The notes: generated from the sequence alone by a model not told the origin. Numbered from the stretch's first letter, positions 1-8,947 are shown. The stretch is DNA of 64,000 bases from Pseudoalteromonas shioyasakiensis (GCA_013391845.1 CP058414.1:2466501-2530500); one strand, 5' to 3'. Numbers and translations: made by a program.

Positions 1-16
1 GATTAAAAAGTACAAA

Positions 17-42
17 ATAAAAGCAGCCAAAGCTGCTTTTTA
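17..42 (-). terminator. Terminator after the pepN-DUF2835 unit
   Basis: An 8-bp inverted repeat (AAAGCAGC / GCTGCTTT) with A/T runs on both sides lies just downstream of the DUF2835 stop. Read on the minus strand it is a hairpin followed by T-rich sequence. It could work in both directions. Confidence 0.7.
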
Positions 43-261
43 ACTAATTTTCTCTAGTTTTAAAAACTGATTTTCAGCGGTTAATGTCAACCTAAAGCGC
101 CCTCTTATACCTAAGGATGAAATAAAAGGGCGTAAATGGTTTGCATCAAAGCGAACAGTCTTGCCACCATCCTCTGTGACTTGCACAGATTTATATTTAC
201 CATGATAGTAATCAAGACATTCTGAATAACTCAGATACAAGGCAAAGTAATACTCATTCAT
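40..261 (-). CDS. DUF2835 family small protein
   Basis: A 73-residue protein that I recognise as DUF2835 (core around Y-Y-F-x-L-x-L-S-Y-x-E-C-L near residues 4-16 and L-R-P-F followed by G-I-R-G-R-F-R-L near residues 43-58). The family is small and cytosolic and has no known function. Its ATG overlaps the pepN stop by one base (TAATG), so it is probably translationally coupled to pepN and shares its transcript. No signal peptide or membrane segment is visible. Family membership is fairly sure; the role is unknown. Confidence 0.75.
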   Translation of the reverse strand: MNEYYFALYLSYSECLDYYHGKYKSVQVTEDGGKTVRFDANHLRPFISSLGIRGRFRLTLTAENQFLKLEKIS

Positions 262-2855
262 TAACTTTCGAGAGCTTTCTCAACTTTTTCAAACAAATCA
301 TCACTGAGACCATCTAAATCAGCTAAGCGTTGCAATTGTGCTTTCATTGCCGCTGAACGATTTTCATCATAGCGTTTCCATGACATAAACGGTGTCAGCA
401 TGCGCGATGCATTTTGCGGGTTAATATCATTAAGCTTAACCAGTAAATCACCTAGTAATTGATACCCTTTTCCATCTGCACGATGGAACTGAGTGATATT
501 AAAGTGACTAAAGCTTCCAACTAATGCACGCACTCGGTTAGGGTTACCAAAGTCAAAACTAGGATGATCATAGAGTGCTTTAATATCGTTGATACTCGTT
601 GCTGAATCTTTCATTGCTTGTAAGGCAAACCATTTATCCATAACAAGCACATCATGACGCCATTTAGCATCAAACTCATTTAGCAGTGTGTCACACAGTG
701 GATGGTTTGCTTTAACCACAGCACTTAATGCAGCAAGGGCGTTGGTCATATTGCTACTGTTTGCAGATTCTCTAATCAAGCTGCTAACTTCGCTATGATT
801 TGTTTTCGCTAAATAGTATAAACAAAGTTGCTTAAGAGCACGTACGGCAACGGCTGTAGCGGATGTTGATCCATCGTCATCAAGGGCGTTAAAACAATTA
901 ACCAATGACTCTGTTAGGAAGTTGGCAATTTGCGATTCAAATGCATTTTGCACAGCAATAATGTCATCAACAGGGATGACGGTATATTCTGCAGCAAGAG
1001 TATCGTAGCTAGGCAGCTTTAACAGCTCCGCAATTAGTGCGAGGTCACCTTCACGATTATCAACTAGTAGCTTTAATGCCGACAAGATATCATCAGATAA
1101 ACAAGCTTCACCACTGGCAATCGCCGCTTTCATTTCATTCGTAAATAAACGCTGCTGAGCATCCCAACGTGAAAAGTCACTGCGAGCAAAACGCATAATA
1201 TGTAACAGATCAGCTGCAGACGTATTTTGATTAACAATGCATGGCGCTGAGAAATCTTCAAGTAGCACTGCTACTGGGCGCTGTGTAATATCTTCAAAAA
1301 CAAATTTCTGCGTTTTTTCAGTAACATTTAATACCGAATCTTGTGGCTGATTATCAATCACAAGAGGTAGCGACTGCCCTTCACTATCTAAAAGCTCAAT
1401 AGCAAACGGTATGTGCAATAAGGCATTGTTAGGCTGATTATCAGGTGCGAATTGTTCAATACTCAATGTAAAAGTCTGATTTTGTTCATTATACACTTGT
1501 TCTACATTGAGCTTTGGTGTACCCGCTTGGCTGTACCATCGCTTAAATTGCGTTAAATCAATACCGGATGCATCACTCATTGCAGCCACAAAATCATCAC
1601 AGGTAACAGCTTGCCCGTCATGGCGCTCGAAATACAATGCCATACCTAGCTGGAACTTCTCTTCTCCCAGTAAGGTGTGCATCATACGGATAACTTCAGC
1701 TCCTTTGTCATACACAGTCACAGTATAAAAATTATTCATTTCAATGACTTTCTCAGGTCGAATTGGGTGCGCCATAGGCCCTGCATCTTCACTGAATTGG
1801 TGAGTTCGCATAACTTTAACTGCATCAATACGATTAAGTGCACGGGAGCCTAAGTCACTACTAAACTCTTGATCACGGAAAACCGTTAACCCTTCTTTCA
1901 ACGACAATTGGAACCAGTCTCGGCAAGTGACTCGATTACCTGTCCAGTTATGGAAGTACTCGTGGCCAACTATAGACTCAATCGTATGATAATCTTTGTC
2001 GGTGGCCGTTTCTTGATTTGCTAAAACACATTTTGAATTAAAGATATTGAGACCTTTATTTTCCATTGCACCCATGTTGAAGAAATCAACGGCAACAATC
2101 ATGTAAATGTCTAAATCATATTCAAGGTTAAAGCGCTCTTCGTCCCATTGCATTGACTTCTTTAAAGACGTCATCGCGTGGGGCGTTTTCGATAAGTTGC
2201 CTTTATCCACAAACAAGGCTAATTCAACTTGTCTACCAGACTGGGTTGTATAATGGTCACGTAGCACATCAAAATCACCAGCAACAAGTGCAAATAAATA
2301 ACTTGGCTTTTTAAATGGGTCTTGCCATTTTACAAAGTGACGTCCGTCATCTAAGTTACCTGACTCAATTTGGTTACCATTAGACAGTAAATGAGTGTAT
2401 TTTTTGTCGGCAATAATTGTCACATCAAAGCTGGCAAGTACATCTGGTCGGTCGAGGTAATAGGTAATCTTTCTAAAACCTTCAGCTTCACATTGCGTAC
2501 AGTAAGCACCGCCTGACAGGTACAATCCTTCTAATGAGGTGTTTGTTTGCGGGTCAATTTGGTTCTCAATTTTAAGTATAAAATTTTTAGGCAAATTATG
2601 AATGATCAGCTTTTCATCTTCGAGCGTGTAATCATTATAAGCTTTGTCATCAACCATCACAGAAATTAGTGTTAAATCAACACCATCTAGAGAAAGATCA
2701 GCATTACTTTCGTCAGTACGATTGATTGTCATTGTTGACTGTACTGAGGTTTTTAACGGCGCTAGTTCAAAATGTAAATCGATGTGTTGAATTGAGAATT
2801 GTGGGGCTTGGTAATCTTTTAAATATTGAGCTTGAGGTTTACTCGTAGCAGACAT
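261..2855 (-). CDS. pepN: Aminopeptidase N (M1 family, alanyl aminopeptidase)
   Basis: Cytosolic zinc aminopeptidase that removes N-terminal residues, with broad specificity and a preference for Ala, Arg and Lys, in the last steps of protein turnover. The GAMEN substrate-binding motif is at residues 262-266. The zinc motif HEYFH is at 298-302 and the third ligand Glu is near 321, almost the same positions as in E. coli PepN. About 864 residues is the usual length. The longest frame begins at a TTG four codons upstream, but the ATG at 2855 has GGAG eight bases before it, so I chose the ATG. It is followed by DUF2835 with a one-base overlap. A perfect hairpin (2870-2888) lies directly before its ribosome binding site. 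Confidence 0.95.
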   Translation of the reverse strand: MSATSKPQAQYLKDYQAPQFSIQHIDLHFELAPLKTSVQSTMTINRTDESNADLSLDGVDLTLISVMVDDKAYNDYTLEDEKLIIHNLPKNFILKIENQIDPQTNTSLEGLYLSGGAYCTQCEAEGFRKITYYLDRPDVLASFDVTIIADKKYTHLLSNGNQIESGNLDDGRHFVKWQDPFKKPSYLFALVAGDFDVLRDHYTTQSGRQVELALFVDKGNLSKTPHAMTSLKKSMQWDEERFNLEYDLDIYMIVAVDFFNMGAMENKGLNIFNSKCVLANQETATDKDYHTIESIVGHEYFHNWTGNRVTCRDWFQLSLKEGLTVFRDQEFSSDLGSRALNRIDAVKVMRTHQFSEDAGPMAHPIRPEKVIEMNNFYTVTVYDKGAEVIRMMHTLLGEEKFQLGMALYFERHDGQAVTCDDFVAAMSDASGIDLTQFKRWYSQAGTPKLNVEQVYNEQNQTFTLSIEQFAPDNQPNNALLHIPFAIELLDSEGQSLPLVIDNQPQDSVLNVTEKTQKFVFEDITQRPVAVLLEDFSAPCIVNQNTSAADLLHIMRFARSDFSRWDAQQRLFTNEMKAAIASGEACLSDDILSALKLLVDNREGDLALIAELLKLPSYDTLAAEYTVIPVDDIIAVQNAFESQIANFLTESLVNCFNALDDDGSTSATAVAVRALKQLCLYYLAKTNHSEVSSLIRESANSSNMTNALAALSAVVKANHPLCDTLLNEFDAKWRHDVLVMDKWFALQAMKDSATSINDIKALYDHPSFDFGNPNRVRALVGSFSHFNITQFHRADGKGYQLLGDLLVKLNDINPQNASRMLTPFMSWKRYDENRSAAMKAQLQRLADLDGLSDDLFEKVEKALES

Positions 2856-2869
2856 AACTGACTCCAAAT

Positions 2870-2888
2870 GGCCCTGCTTAGCAGGGCC
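2870..2888 (-). repeat. Hairpin between nhaC-type gene and pepN
   Basis: A perfect inverted repeat (GGCCCTGC, three-base loop, GCAGGGCC) lies nine bases after the antiporter stop and just before the pepN ribosome binding site. It lacks a proper T tract, so it may be a weak terminator, an mRNA-end stabiliser or a structure that tunes pepN translation. Confidence 0.5.
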
Positions 2889-2896
2889 TAAATAGT

Positions 2897-4378
2897 TTAT
2901 TCAGCGTTAGCTTGTTGTTTAAGGTGTTTTGGGGTTATACGTAAAATTTTAATACCCAAATAGGCATAAACAATCGCTAATAATGGATTAATTAAATTAA
3001 AGAATGCGTACATGGCATAATCAAATGGATTGATTAGTAAAACACTTTGCATATAGGCACCACAGGTGTTCCAAGGAATAAGAGGGCTAGTAATTGTGCC
3101 ACCATCTTCTAACGTACGAGATAGATTTACCGGCTTTAAGCCTCGCTTTTCATATTCGTCTTTAAACATACGACCAGGAACCACAATTGCGATGTATTGG
3201 TCAGCTGCAACTGCATTAGTACCAATACAAGTTGCAATAGTTGCAGTAATAAGAGAGCCAGTGCTTTTAGCAATTTTTAAGATGCTCTTAACGAACATAT
3301 CAAGTAATCCAGTTTTTTCCATGATTGCGCCAAACATTAAGGCCGTCATAATTAGCCAAGTGGTTGTCAGCATGCCAGCCATACCTCCACCGCTTAATAA
3401 TGAGTCCATTTTTTCGTCGCCAGTGTCAATACTGAAACCATCAAAGAAAGTTGTCCAAACTAACTTAAAATAGCCAATCAGATGGCCTTGTGATGCATCA
3501 ATTTGGCTGTTAATTAAATCTGACTGAAATAACATAGCCCAAATCGCACCTAACACCGCACCAATCGATATTGCAGGGAACGCCGGCATTTTACGAATTG
3601 CTAAAAGCAATAACACAACCAGTGGTACTAGCATTTCAAAACCGATATTAAAGTTTTGCTCTAATAAATTAACGATTTCATCAATACGCCCTGCTTCTGT
3701 TGAGCCTCCAGCATTAAAGCCCATAAAGATAAAAATGATTAAGGCAATGATGAAGCTTGGCACTGTTGTCCAAAGCATATGATGGATATGCTCAAATAAA
3801 TCAGCACCAGCTACAGCAGGTGCTAAGTTAGTTGTTTCAGAAAGTGGGCTTAATTTATCACCAAAGTAGGCACCAGAAATAACCGCACCCGCCGTTACAA
3901 CTTGTTCAAGGCCAAGGCCTGTTGCAACACCTAATAACGCCACACCAATGGTCGCCGCTGTGGTCCAAGAACTGCCTATACTCATAGCTACAATGCCACA
4001 AATTAAGCAGCTAGCCGCATAAAACCAGCTAGGATTTATTATTTGTAGCCCATAGTAAATTAGAGTTGGTACAGTACCCGATAACAACCAAGTACCAATT
4101 AAGGCACCCACCATTAGCAGAATGATGATTGCACCGAGTGATAAGGTGATCCCTTCAATCATGGCTTGTTCTAGTTTTTTCCAGGTATAACCATTTTTTA
4201 AACCAATTAATGCTGCAGTAAAAGTAGCGAATAATAAAGCGATTTGGTTAGGACCTGATGATGAATTATCACCGAATAAATAAACAGCGGCGCCTAGCAG
4301 GCACACGAGCACAGTAATTGGGATCAAGGCATCTAAAAAACTGGCCTGTTTAATTGGCTTCTCTTCAATTGAATTCAA
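2897..4378 (-). CDS. nhaC: Na+/H+ antiporter, NhaC family
   Basis: A 493-residue integral membrane protein with about 11-12 hydrophobic segments and the NhaC/MleN type sequence. It carries small-residue-rich motifs such as G-S-S-W-T-T-A near residue 139, G-D-K-L-S-P-L-S-E-T-T near 173 and T-C-G-A-Y-M near 438. These proteins exchange sodium for protons, and some exchange malate for lactate, across the inner membrane, which fits a marine bacterium. The start is TTG, with GGAG eight bases upstream. It is followed directly by pepN. The exact substrate cannot be read from the sequence. A lysine riboswitch, seen before some nhaC genes, does not seem to fit in the short leader. Confidence 0.85.
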   Translation of the reverse strand: MNSIEEKPIKQASFLDALIPITVLVCLLGAAVYLFGDNSSSGPNQIALLFATFTAALIGLKNGYTWKKLEQAMIEGITLSLGAIIILLMVGALIGTWLLSGTVPTLIYYGLQIINPSWFYAASCLICGIVAMSIGSSWTTAATIGVALLGVATGLGLEQVVTAGAVISGAYFGDKLSPLSETTNLAPAVAGADLFEHIHHMLWTTVPSFIIALIIFIFMGFNAGGSTEAGRIDEIVNLLEQNFNIGFEMLVPLVVLLLLAIRKMPAFPAISIGAVLGAIWAMLFQSDLINSQIDASQGHLIGYFKLVWTTFFDGFSIDTGDEKMDSLLSGGGMAGMLTTTWLIMTALMFGAIMEKTGLLDMFVKSILKIAKSTGSLITATIATCIGTNAVAADQYIAIVVPGRMFKDEYEKRGLKPVNLSRTLEDGGTITSPLIPWNTCGAYMQSVLLINPFDYAMYAFFNLINPLLAIVYAYLGIKILRITPKHLKQQANAE

Positions 4379-4502
4379 AAGATAGTCTCCTACACGTCTT
4401 ATGTGGCGTGTTTAATTATTATTGTAAGCTTGACGCAAAACTTCAGTGGCTTTTGGGCAGCCATATCCTGCAATTATAACAACCTGACCTGTTTTAGGTA
4501 GC

Positions 4503-4528
4503 AAAAAAGGCGCCTAAGCGCCTTTTTA
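4503..4528 (-). terminator. Terminator after prc
   Basis: A strong hairpin (AAAAAGGCGC, loop of four, GCGCCTTTTT) with a T run on the minus strand lies about 30 bases beyond the prc stop. It ends the msrC-proQ-prc transcript and separates it from the antiporter gene. Confidence 0.85.
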
Positions 4529-4556
4529 TTAATCAATATTGCTATTTAATTGCCAA

Positions 4557-6581
4557 TTATTTCTTAGCAATACGACCATATTTAATAAAATCCTGCGTGA
4601 TTAATGCAGCCTCTTCTAAGAAAGGGTCTAGTTCATCAAGGCTATCAGGTAAATCATCAAGCTTTTCTACTGGCTTTTCACCAAGGCGAACTAATCGTTC
4701 ATTAGCACGCTCTAAAGCACGCTCTTCACTTTCATCTTTCTCTTTTAAACGCGTCGCTTCAACCAGTGAGATAGTTTTACGGTCTTTCTCTTCTTGGTAG
4801 CGCTTAATGTCATCAAACACATAACCAAACTCCGGCTCATCTGCAATTCGCGAATCATGAAGCTTATTAACGTAAGCAATAGCTGGTTTCAAGTTATCGA
4901 CTGAATTATATTTAGCACGAATGATACTATCCCAAGGTAAGGCATTATCTTGTTGGCTCTCGCCCCACTCCGATGGTTCAATTGCTGATGGGAATGACAC
5001 ATCTGGGATCACTCCTTTGTGCTGCGTGCTTCCGCCATTGATACGGTAGAACTTAGCGATTGTATATTGCACGCTACCTAATGGGTGATCGTATAAGTCA
5101 TAGGCGCGGCCAAGGGGTTTATGCTGCTGTACTGTACCCTTACCAAATGTTTGTTCACCAATCACAATTGCACGGCCATAATCTTGCATTGCTGCAGCAA
5201 AAATCTCTGAGGCTGATGCACTGTAACGATCAACTAAAACAGTGAGTGGGCCATCATAAAAAGTGACGCCGTCACGGTCTTTTTGCTCTTCAATACGATT
5301 ATTTAACGTGTGAATTTGCACTACTGGACCTTGGTCTATGAATAAACCAGAAAGCTGAGTTGCTTCGTAGAGTGAGCCCCCACCATTTTGACGTAAATCA
5401 ATGATAATACCGTCTACTTTGGCTTCTTTTAATTTCGCAATTTCAATTTTAACGTCTTGCGATAAATTGTTGTAGAAACCAGGAATTTCAATAACACCAA
5501 TTTTGCTGGTTAAGTCAGAGTATTTTGCTTCAAATACTTCAGATTTTGCAGCGCGGTCTTCTAAGCGGATCTTATCACGAGTGATTTCAACTACTTTAGG
5601 TGTACCGTGAGCATCTGCACCTTTTAGGTATTGCAGGCGAACTTTTGTCCCTTTTGGGCCTTTGATCAGATCAACTACGTCATCTAAACGCCAGCCAATC
5701 ACATCAACAAACTCTTCACCTTCTTGGGCAACACCAATAATACGGTCATCTGCTTTAATTTGTTCTGACTTATCAGCCGGGCCACCAGGTACTAAGCTAC
5801 GAATTACTGTATAGTCTTCATCATAGCTAAGCACAGCACCAATGCCTTCTAATTCAAGATCCATGTCCATCTTAAATTGCTCAGCACGGCGAGGTGATAA
5901 ATAAGAGGTATGCGCTTCAATGCTTCGTGCGAATGAATTCATCACGATTTGAAAAGCATCTTCACTATTAGTTTGCACTAAGCGTTTTTGCGCATTGTGG
6001 TATCGTTTGGTCAAGACTTCTTTAATGCCTTGCCAGTCTTTACCCGTCATTTTTAATCGTAAAGCATCGTACTTGACTCGTTGACGCCAAAGTTCATCAA
6101 GCTCAGCTTGGCTTGTTGCCCAATTGGCGTCTTCACGGTCGAACAGATACTCATCTTCTTTATCGAACTTCATTTCGTTTTCAAGCAGCGATAAAGAATA
6201 ATCATAACGTTCAAAACGACGTTTTAAGCTTAAGTTAAAAATATCAAAGGCAAATCCCAATTTACCTGTCGACAATGCATTATCAAACTGATCTTTATAC
6301 TGCTCAAAAGAAGCAATATCAGACGCTAAAAATACATTTTTGTTGTAGTCGAGAGATTCAATGTATCGATCAAAAACCTTTTCAGATAATTGATCGTTAA
6401 ATTTAATTGGTTTGTAATGTGCACGAGTAAATAAGTTTGTCACCCGTTTGCTTGCCGTACTATGTTGGCTTTCTTGCTTGAGTACTGGCAGATCTTTTTC
6501 AGTCAAATTGTCTGAAGATGCCAATAATGAACCTGAAAACAGGGCAGCGACTAACGGAATGAGCGTAAACTTTTTACTCAT
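4557..6581 (-). CDS. prc: Carboxy-terminal (tail-specific) processing protease Prc
   Basis: Periplasmic S41 serine protease that recognises non-polar C-termini through its PDZ domain. In E. coli it processes penicillin-binding protein 3 and degrades murein hydrolases with NlpI. Order: signal peptide (residues 1-22), N-terminal helical domain, PDZ domain about 230-320, S41 core about 340-530, then a charged C-terminal DUF3340 region. The catalytic pair is Ser456 in S-A-S-A-S-E and Lys481 in F-G-K-G, 25 residues apart as in the family. About 674 residues matches E. coli (682). The ATG at 6581 has AAGGAG eight bases upstream and was preferred over a TTG two codons earlier. It follows proQ, as in E. 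coli. Confidence 0.95.
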   Translation of the reverse strand: MSKKFTLIPLVAALFSGSLLASSDNLTEKDLPVLKQESQHSTASKRVTNLFTRAHYKPIKFNDQLSEKVFDRYIESLDYNKNVFLASDIASFEQYKDQFDNALSTGKLGFAFDIFNLSLKRRFERYDYSLSLLENEMKFDKEDEYLFDREDANWATSQAELDELWRQRVKYDALRLKMTGKDWQGIKEVLTKRYHNAQKRLVQTNSEDAFQIVMNSFARSIEAHTSYLSPRRAEQFKMDMDLELEGIGAVLSYDEDYTVIRSLVPGGPADKSEQIKADDRIIGVAQEGEEFVDVIGWRLDDVVDLIKGPKGTKVRLQYLKGADAHGTPKVVEITRDKIRLEDRAAKSEVFEAKYSDLTSKIGVIEIPGFYNNLSQDVKIEIAKLKEAKVDGIIIDLRQNGGGSLYEATQLSGLFIDQGPVVQIHTLNNRIEEQKDRDGVTFYDGPLTVLVDRYSASASEIFAAAMQDYGRAIVIGEQTFGKGTVQQHKPLGRAYDLYDHPLGSVQYTIAKFYRINGGSTQHKGVIPDVSFPSAIEPSEWGESQQDNALPWDSIIRAKYNSVDNLKPAIAYVNKLHDSRIADEPEFGYVFDDIKRYQEEKDRKTISLVEATRLKEKDESEERALERANERLVRLGEKPVEKLDDLPDSLDELDPFLEEAALITQDFIKYGRIAKK

Positions 6582-6608
6582 ACACAACTCCTTTATTTTT
6601 TACAGCTA

Positions 6609-7259
6609 TTAAATGATATACAGGCTGTCTGCTTTGGTCTTAACTTGCATCCCTGTTACTAACTCAACGTGAACTTCATCTTTATTCACTTCAGTAATAA
6701 CTGCGTTTACAAGTGCTTGGCCAAGTTTAACTTTAACTTTGCTATTAACCTTGACCTCAGAGGCAGGTAAAGGTTCAACTTTTCCTGAACGTTTTGCAGG
6801 AGCAGCTTTAGCTGGCTTATTACTTACTTTAGCGCCTTTTTCGCCTGATTTAGCGTGGTGGCCAGTATTCTTTTTGTAAGATTTTGTGTCACCGTCTTTA
6901 CGTGGACGCTGCGGCTTCTTACGCTTCGCCATTTTAGCGCGGCTTTCTTCTAACGCTTTTTGTGCGTGCTCAATGTGCTCTTGTTCAACTTTTTCGTCTT
7001 GATTACCATCAAGATCGATACGGAACTCAGACTTTGTCACTGCTTCTAAATAGCGCCAGTTTGAGGTGTACTTTCTTAATGCTTGACGTACCTGAGTTTT
7101 ACTTACCTTCTCAGAACCTTCAATGCGCTCAGCAATATCTTTAAAGATACCGACTTTAAGCGGCTGAATACCGTCTTTTTGTTTAAAACATTGTGGAAAT
7201 TCTTGATATAAGAAATCCAGTACTTCATTAATATCTTTTAGCTTGTTTGTGGTTTCCAT
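6609..7259 (-). CDS. proQ: RNA chaperone ProQ
   Basis: RNA-binding protein of the ProQ/FinO family that binds structured small RNAs and mRNA 3' ends. The FinO-like domain covers residues 1 to about 115. A lysine- and alanine-rich linker follows to about 165, and a small beta-barrel domain (V-K-V-K-L-G-Q onwards) ends the protein. Length (216) is close to E. coli ProQ (232). It lies between a small acidic gene and prc. E. coli has the same proQ-prc order, where ProQ was first linked to osmotic control of ProP. Family assignment is secure; RNA targets cannot be inferred here. Confidence 0.93.
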   Translation of the reverse strand: METTNKLKDINEVLDFLYQEFPQCFKQKDGIQPLKVGIFKDIAERIEGSEKVSKTQVRQALRKYTSNWRYLEAVTKSEFRIDLDGNQDEKVEQEHIEHAQKALEESRAKMAKRKKPQRPRKDGDTKSYKKNTGHHAKSGEKGAKVSNKPAKAAPAKRSGKVEPLPASEVKVNSKVKVKLGQALVNAVITEVNKDEVHVELVTGMQVKTKADSLYII

Positions 7260-7273
7260 CTTAGAACCTTTTA

Positions 7274-7552
7274 TTACATCTTTTCATCAAGTGATGAATC
7301 GACATAGTGTGTTACCCAGTCGGTCAACTCTTCGAAGTCCGCTTCAATAAGCGCTAAATCACCACGAAGGTGTTCCCAAATACCATTTATAATTTCATCA
7401 ATTGATTCACAGTCAAGGTCATCCGGTAGACGATCCCAAGCCATGTGAATCAGGTCGTTGAGCCTTTCAGCAACAACTTCTTCTTCCCCTTCCCAATCAC
7501 CAACATCAGCAATTGCAAAGAGGTAATCTTGCACATTTAGCAGATCTTTCAT
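7274..7552 (-). CDS. Small acidic protein between msrC and proQ
   Basis: A 92-residue, strongly acidic soluble protein that I do not recognise. It is rich in Asp, Glu and Trp (D-W-E-G-E-E-E near residue 19; W-D-R-L-P-D-D-L-D near 39). It has no signal peptide or membrane segment. The start overlaps the msrC stop by four bases (ATGA), and the stop lies about 14 bases before proQ, so it is an integral member of the msrC-proQ-prc operon. The overlap and codon use like its neighbours argue that it is real. A role linked to ProQ or MsrC is only a guess from position. Confidence 0.8.
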   Translation of the reverse strand: MKDLLNVQDYLFAIADVGDWEGEEEVVAERLNDLIHMAWDRLPDDLDCESIDEIINGIWEHLRGDLALIEADFEELTDWVTHYVDSSLDEKM

Positions 7553-8010
7553 TTTAGATTTGCCTCAAAGCACTTTACCAATGCTTCTAAACCAGCTTGA
7601 TCATCAGCATCGAATCGCGCAATGCTTGGGCTATCGATATCAAGTACAGCAAATACTTTACCGTCTTTGAAAATCGGCACAACTACTTCTGAGTTAGATG
7701 CAGCGTCACAGGCAATATGGCCAGCAAATGCATGCACGTCTTCAATGAGTTGTGTTTGTTGTGTTTGCGCGGCAGTTCCACATACCCCTTTACCTACTGG
7801 AATACGGATACATGCAGGATTACCTTGAAACGGCCCTAGCACTAATTCTTCAGGTGAATCCATCAAATAAAAGCCCGCCCAATTTACGTCCTCTAGTGAG
7901 GTAAATAACAGCGCACTAATATTTGCCATGTTGGCAATGATATTTGATTCACCAGTGATTAGCGATTCAGTTTGTTTAACTAATGACTGGTAAAAATCTT
8001 GCTTTTGCAT
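7549..8010 (-). CDS. msrC: Free methionine-(R)-sulfoxide reductase (GAF domain)
   Basis: Cytosolic GAF-domain enzyme that reduces free L-methionine-(R)-sulfoxide using thioredoxin. The three conserved cysteines of the family are present: Cys67 in P-A-C-I-R, Cys77 in K-G-V-C-G-T and Cys101 in H-I-A-C-D-A. The D-I-D-S motif is near residue 124. About 153 residues matches E. coli MsrC (YebR). It starts the operon msrC-small acidic gene-proQ-prc, the same neighbourhood as in E. coli. Methionine oxidation repair next to RNA and protein quality control genes is conserved, but the reason is not known. Confidence 0.92.
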   Translation of the reverse strand: MQKQDFYQSLVKQTESLITGESNIIANMANISALLFTSLEDVNWAGFYLMDSPEELVLGPFQGNPACIRIPVGKGVCGTAAQTQQTQLIEDVHAFAGHIACDAASNSEVVVPIFKDGKVFAVLDIDSPSIARFDADDQAGLEALVKCFEANLK

Positions 8011-8079
8011 ACCAAACTACTTCTTATTAAACATACAGTAGCTAAAGGTACTCTTTGTAGACGACAAATGAAACCTTTT

Positions 8080-8106
8080 GAGGGCAAAAAAAAACATTTT
8101 GCCCTC
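8080..8106 (-). terminator. Terminator-like inverted repeat after the 131-residue membrane gene
   Basis: GAGGGCAAAA and TTTTGCCCTC face each other around an A-rich loop, about 30 bases past the stop of the membrane protein gene. The T run lies inside the loop on the minus strand, so termination is plausible but not certain. Confidence 0.5.
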
Positions 8107-8135
8107 AATTTCATTCAGCTTGATTAATTATTCTG

Positions 8136-8531
8136 CTATTGATGAGAAGATTGTGCTGTAAGGCCCTGTCTTAAACCAAATAAAAACAGCCCTGCTGCAA
8201 GGGCAGACATGACAGCATTGACTACAAATGCCATACCTGTTGTAGCACTCAATAAGTAACTAAAGATAGCTCCACCTAGTAAACCCAGTGTCAGCACACC
8301 TGAATAATTTACTTTCGCATACTTATACATAAGCAGGTAGCCAGGTACCACAAATGCAGCCATAGTTAAGCCTACAATGTGTGCATTGGCTATTGCACTG
8401 ACAAGTAAGTTAAAGAAAATACTAAAGCCATTTCCTTCAAGTGAAAACGCATAATAAAGGCCTAAGATACAACCAACGATCACAGGCGATAATAAAGAAA
8501 GTCCTACACTCTTTGCTAAACGATGTTTCAT
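8136..8531 (-). CDS. Small inner-membrane protein, unknown function
   Basis: A 131-residue hydrophobic protein with four predicted membrane segments (about residues 10-28, 36-58, 60-70 and 80-122 taken together). I do not recognise a family. It stands alone between msrC and the tRNA genes, with a terminator-like repeat on one side. No charged catalytic motif is visible. Base and codon use are like the neighbours. Confidence 0.65.
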   Translation of the reverse strand: MKHRLAKSVGLSLLSPVIVGCILGLYYAFSLEGNGFSIFFNLLVSAIANAHIVGLTMAAFVVPGYLLMYKYAKVNYSGVLTLGLLGGAIFSYLLSATTGMAFVVNAVMSALAAGLFLFGLRQGLTAQSSHQ

Positions 8532-8652
8532 AAATTCCCTAATGCCACAAAGATAATACGAGAAGTATTAAGCATGGACTAACTAGGGAAAATGCGAAAT
8601 ATCGACAATAGTCGTAATTTGCTTGGCAAAGGAATAAAGCGGCAGAAACAAA

Positions 8653-8680
8653 AAAGCCGCTGAATAAATTCAGCGGCTTC
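8653..8680 (-). terminator. Terminator of the tRNA-Ser pair
   Basis: GAAGCCGCTGAA and TTCAGCGGCTTTTTTG form a strong hairpin with a T run on the minus strand, six bases after the CCA end of the second tRNA. It ends the two-gene tRNA transcript. Confidence 0.85.
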
Positions 8681-8685
8681 AATGA

Positions 8686-8776
8686 TGGTGGAGAGATAGG
8701 GATTTGAACCCTAGAGGGGCTACAAACCCCTGCCGGTTTTCAAGACCGGTGCATTCGACCACTCTGCCATCTCTCC
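8686..8776 (-). tRNA. serT: tRNA-Ser(UGA), second copy
   Basis: Read on the minus strand this begins GGAGAGATGG and folds into a class II tRNA with a long variable arm. The anticodon loop is C-T-T-G-A-A-A, giving anticodon TGA for UCA and related serine codons. The acceptor stem GGAGAGA pairs with TCTCTCC and the CCA end is encoded. It is identical over its whole length to the copy at 8818-8908. In E. coli serT also lies beside yccA, so position is conserved. Confidence 0.97.
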
Positions 8777-8817
8777 GAATGCGAAAACCTACCCGCTTAC
8801 GCAAGTAGTAAAAATAA

Positions 8818-8908
8818 TGGTGGAGAGATAGGGATTTGAACCCTAGAGGGGCTACAAACCCCTGCCGGTTTTCAAGACCGGTGCATTCGACCACTCTGCC
8901 ATCTCTCC
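8818..8908 (-). tRNA. serT: tRNA-Ser(UGA), first copy
   Basis: Identical to the copy at 8686-8776, with the same TGA anticodon, long variable arm and encoded CCA. The two are separated by 41 bases and are probably cut from one precursor. This copy is nearest to the promoter at 8919-8947. The duplication looks recent because no base differs. Confidence 0.97.
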
Positions 8909-8918
8909 GACGGCGTGC

Positions 8919-8947
8919 ATAATAGATAAGGAAGCCGGGTTTGTGAA
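8919..8947 (-). promoter_or_regulatory. Promoter of the tRNA-Ser pair
   Basis: On the minus strand TTCACA and TATTAT are 17 bases apart, followed by a GC-rich discriminator (GCACGCCG). This arrangement is typical of stable RNA promoters under stringent control. It lies 10 bases from the 5' end of the first tRNA. Confidence 0.6.

Noticed and set aside
3066..3473. Plus-strand frame of 135 codons
   Set aside because: It lies fully antisense to the NhaC-type antiporter gene and its translation has no recognisable features. Similar antisense frames in rluE (11393-11770), edd (50535-50930), lolE and secD were set aside for the same reason.
4379..4502. Lysine riboswitch before the NhaC-type gene
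   Set aside because: The leader is too short and lacks the expected set of stems.
8686..8908. Tandem repeat as a CRISPR-like array
   Set aside because: Only two long repeats, each a full tRNA gene.
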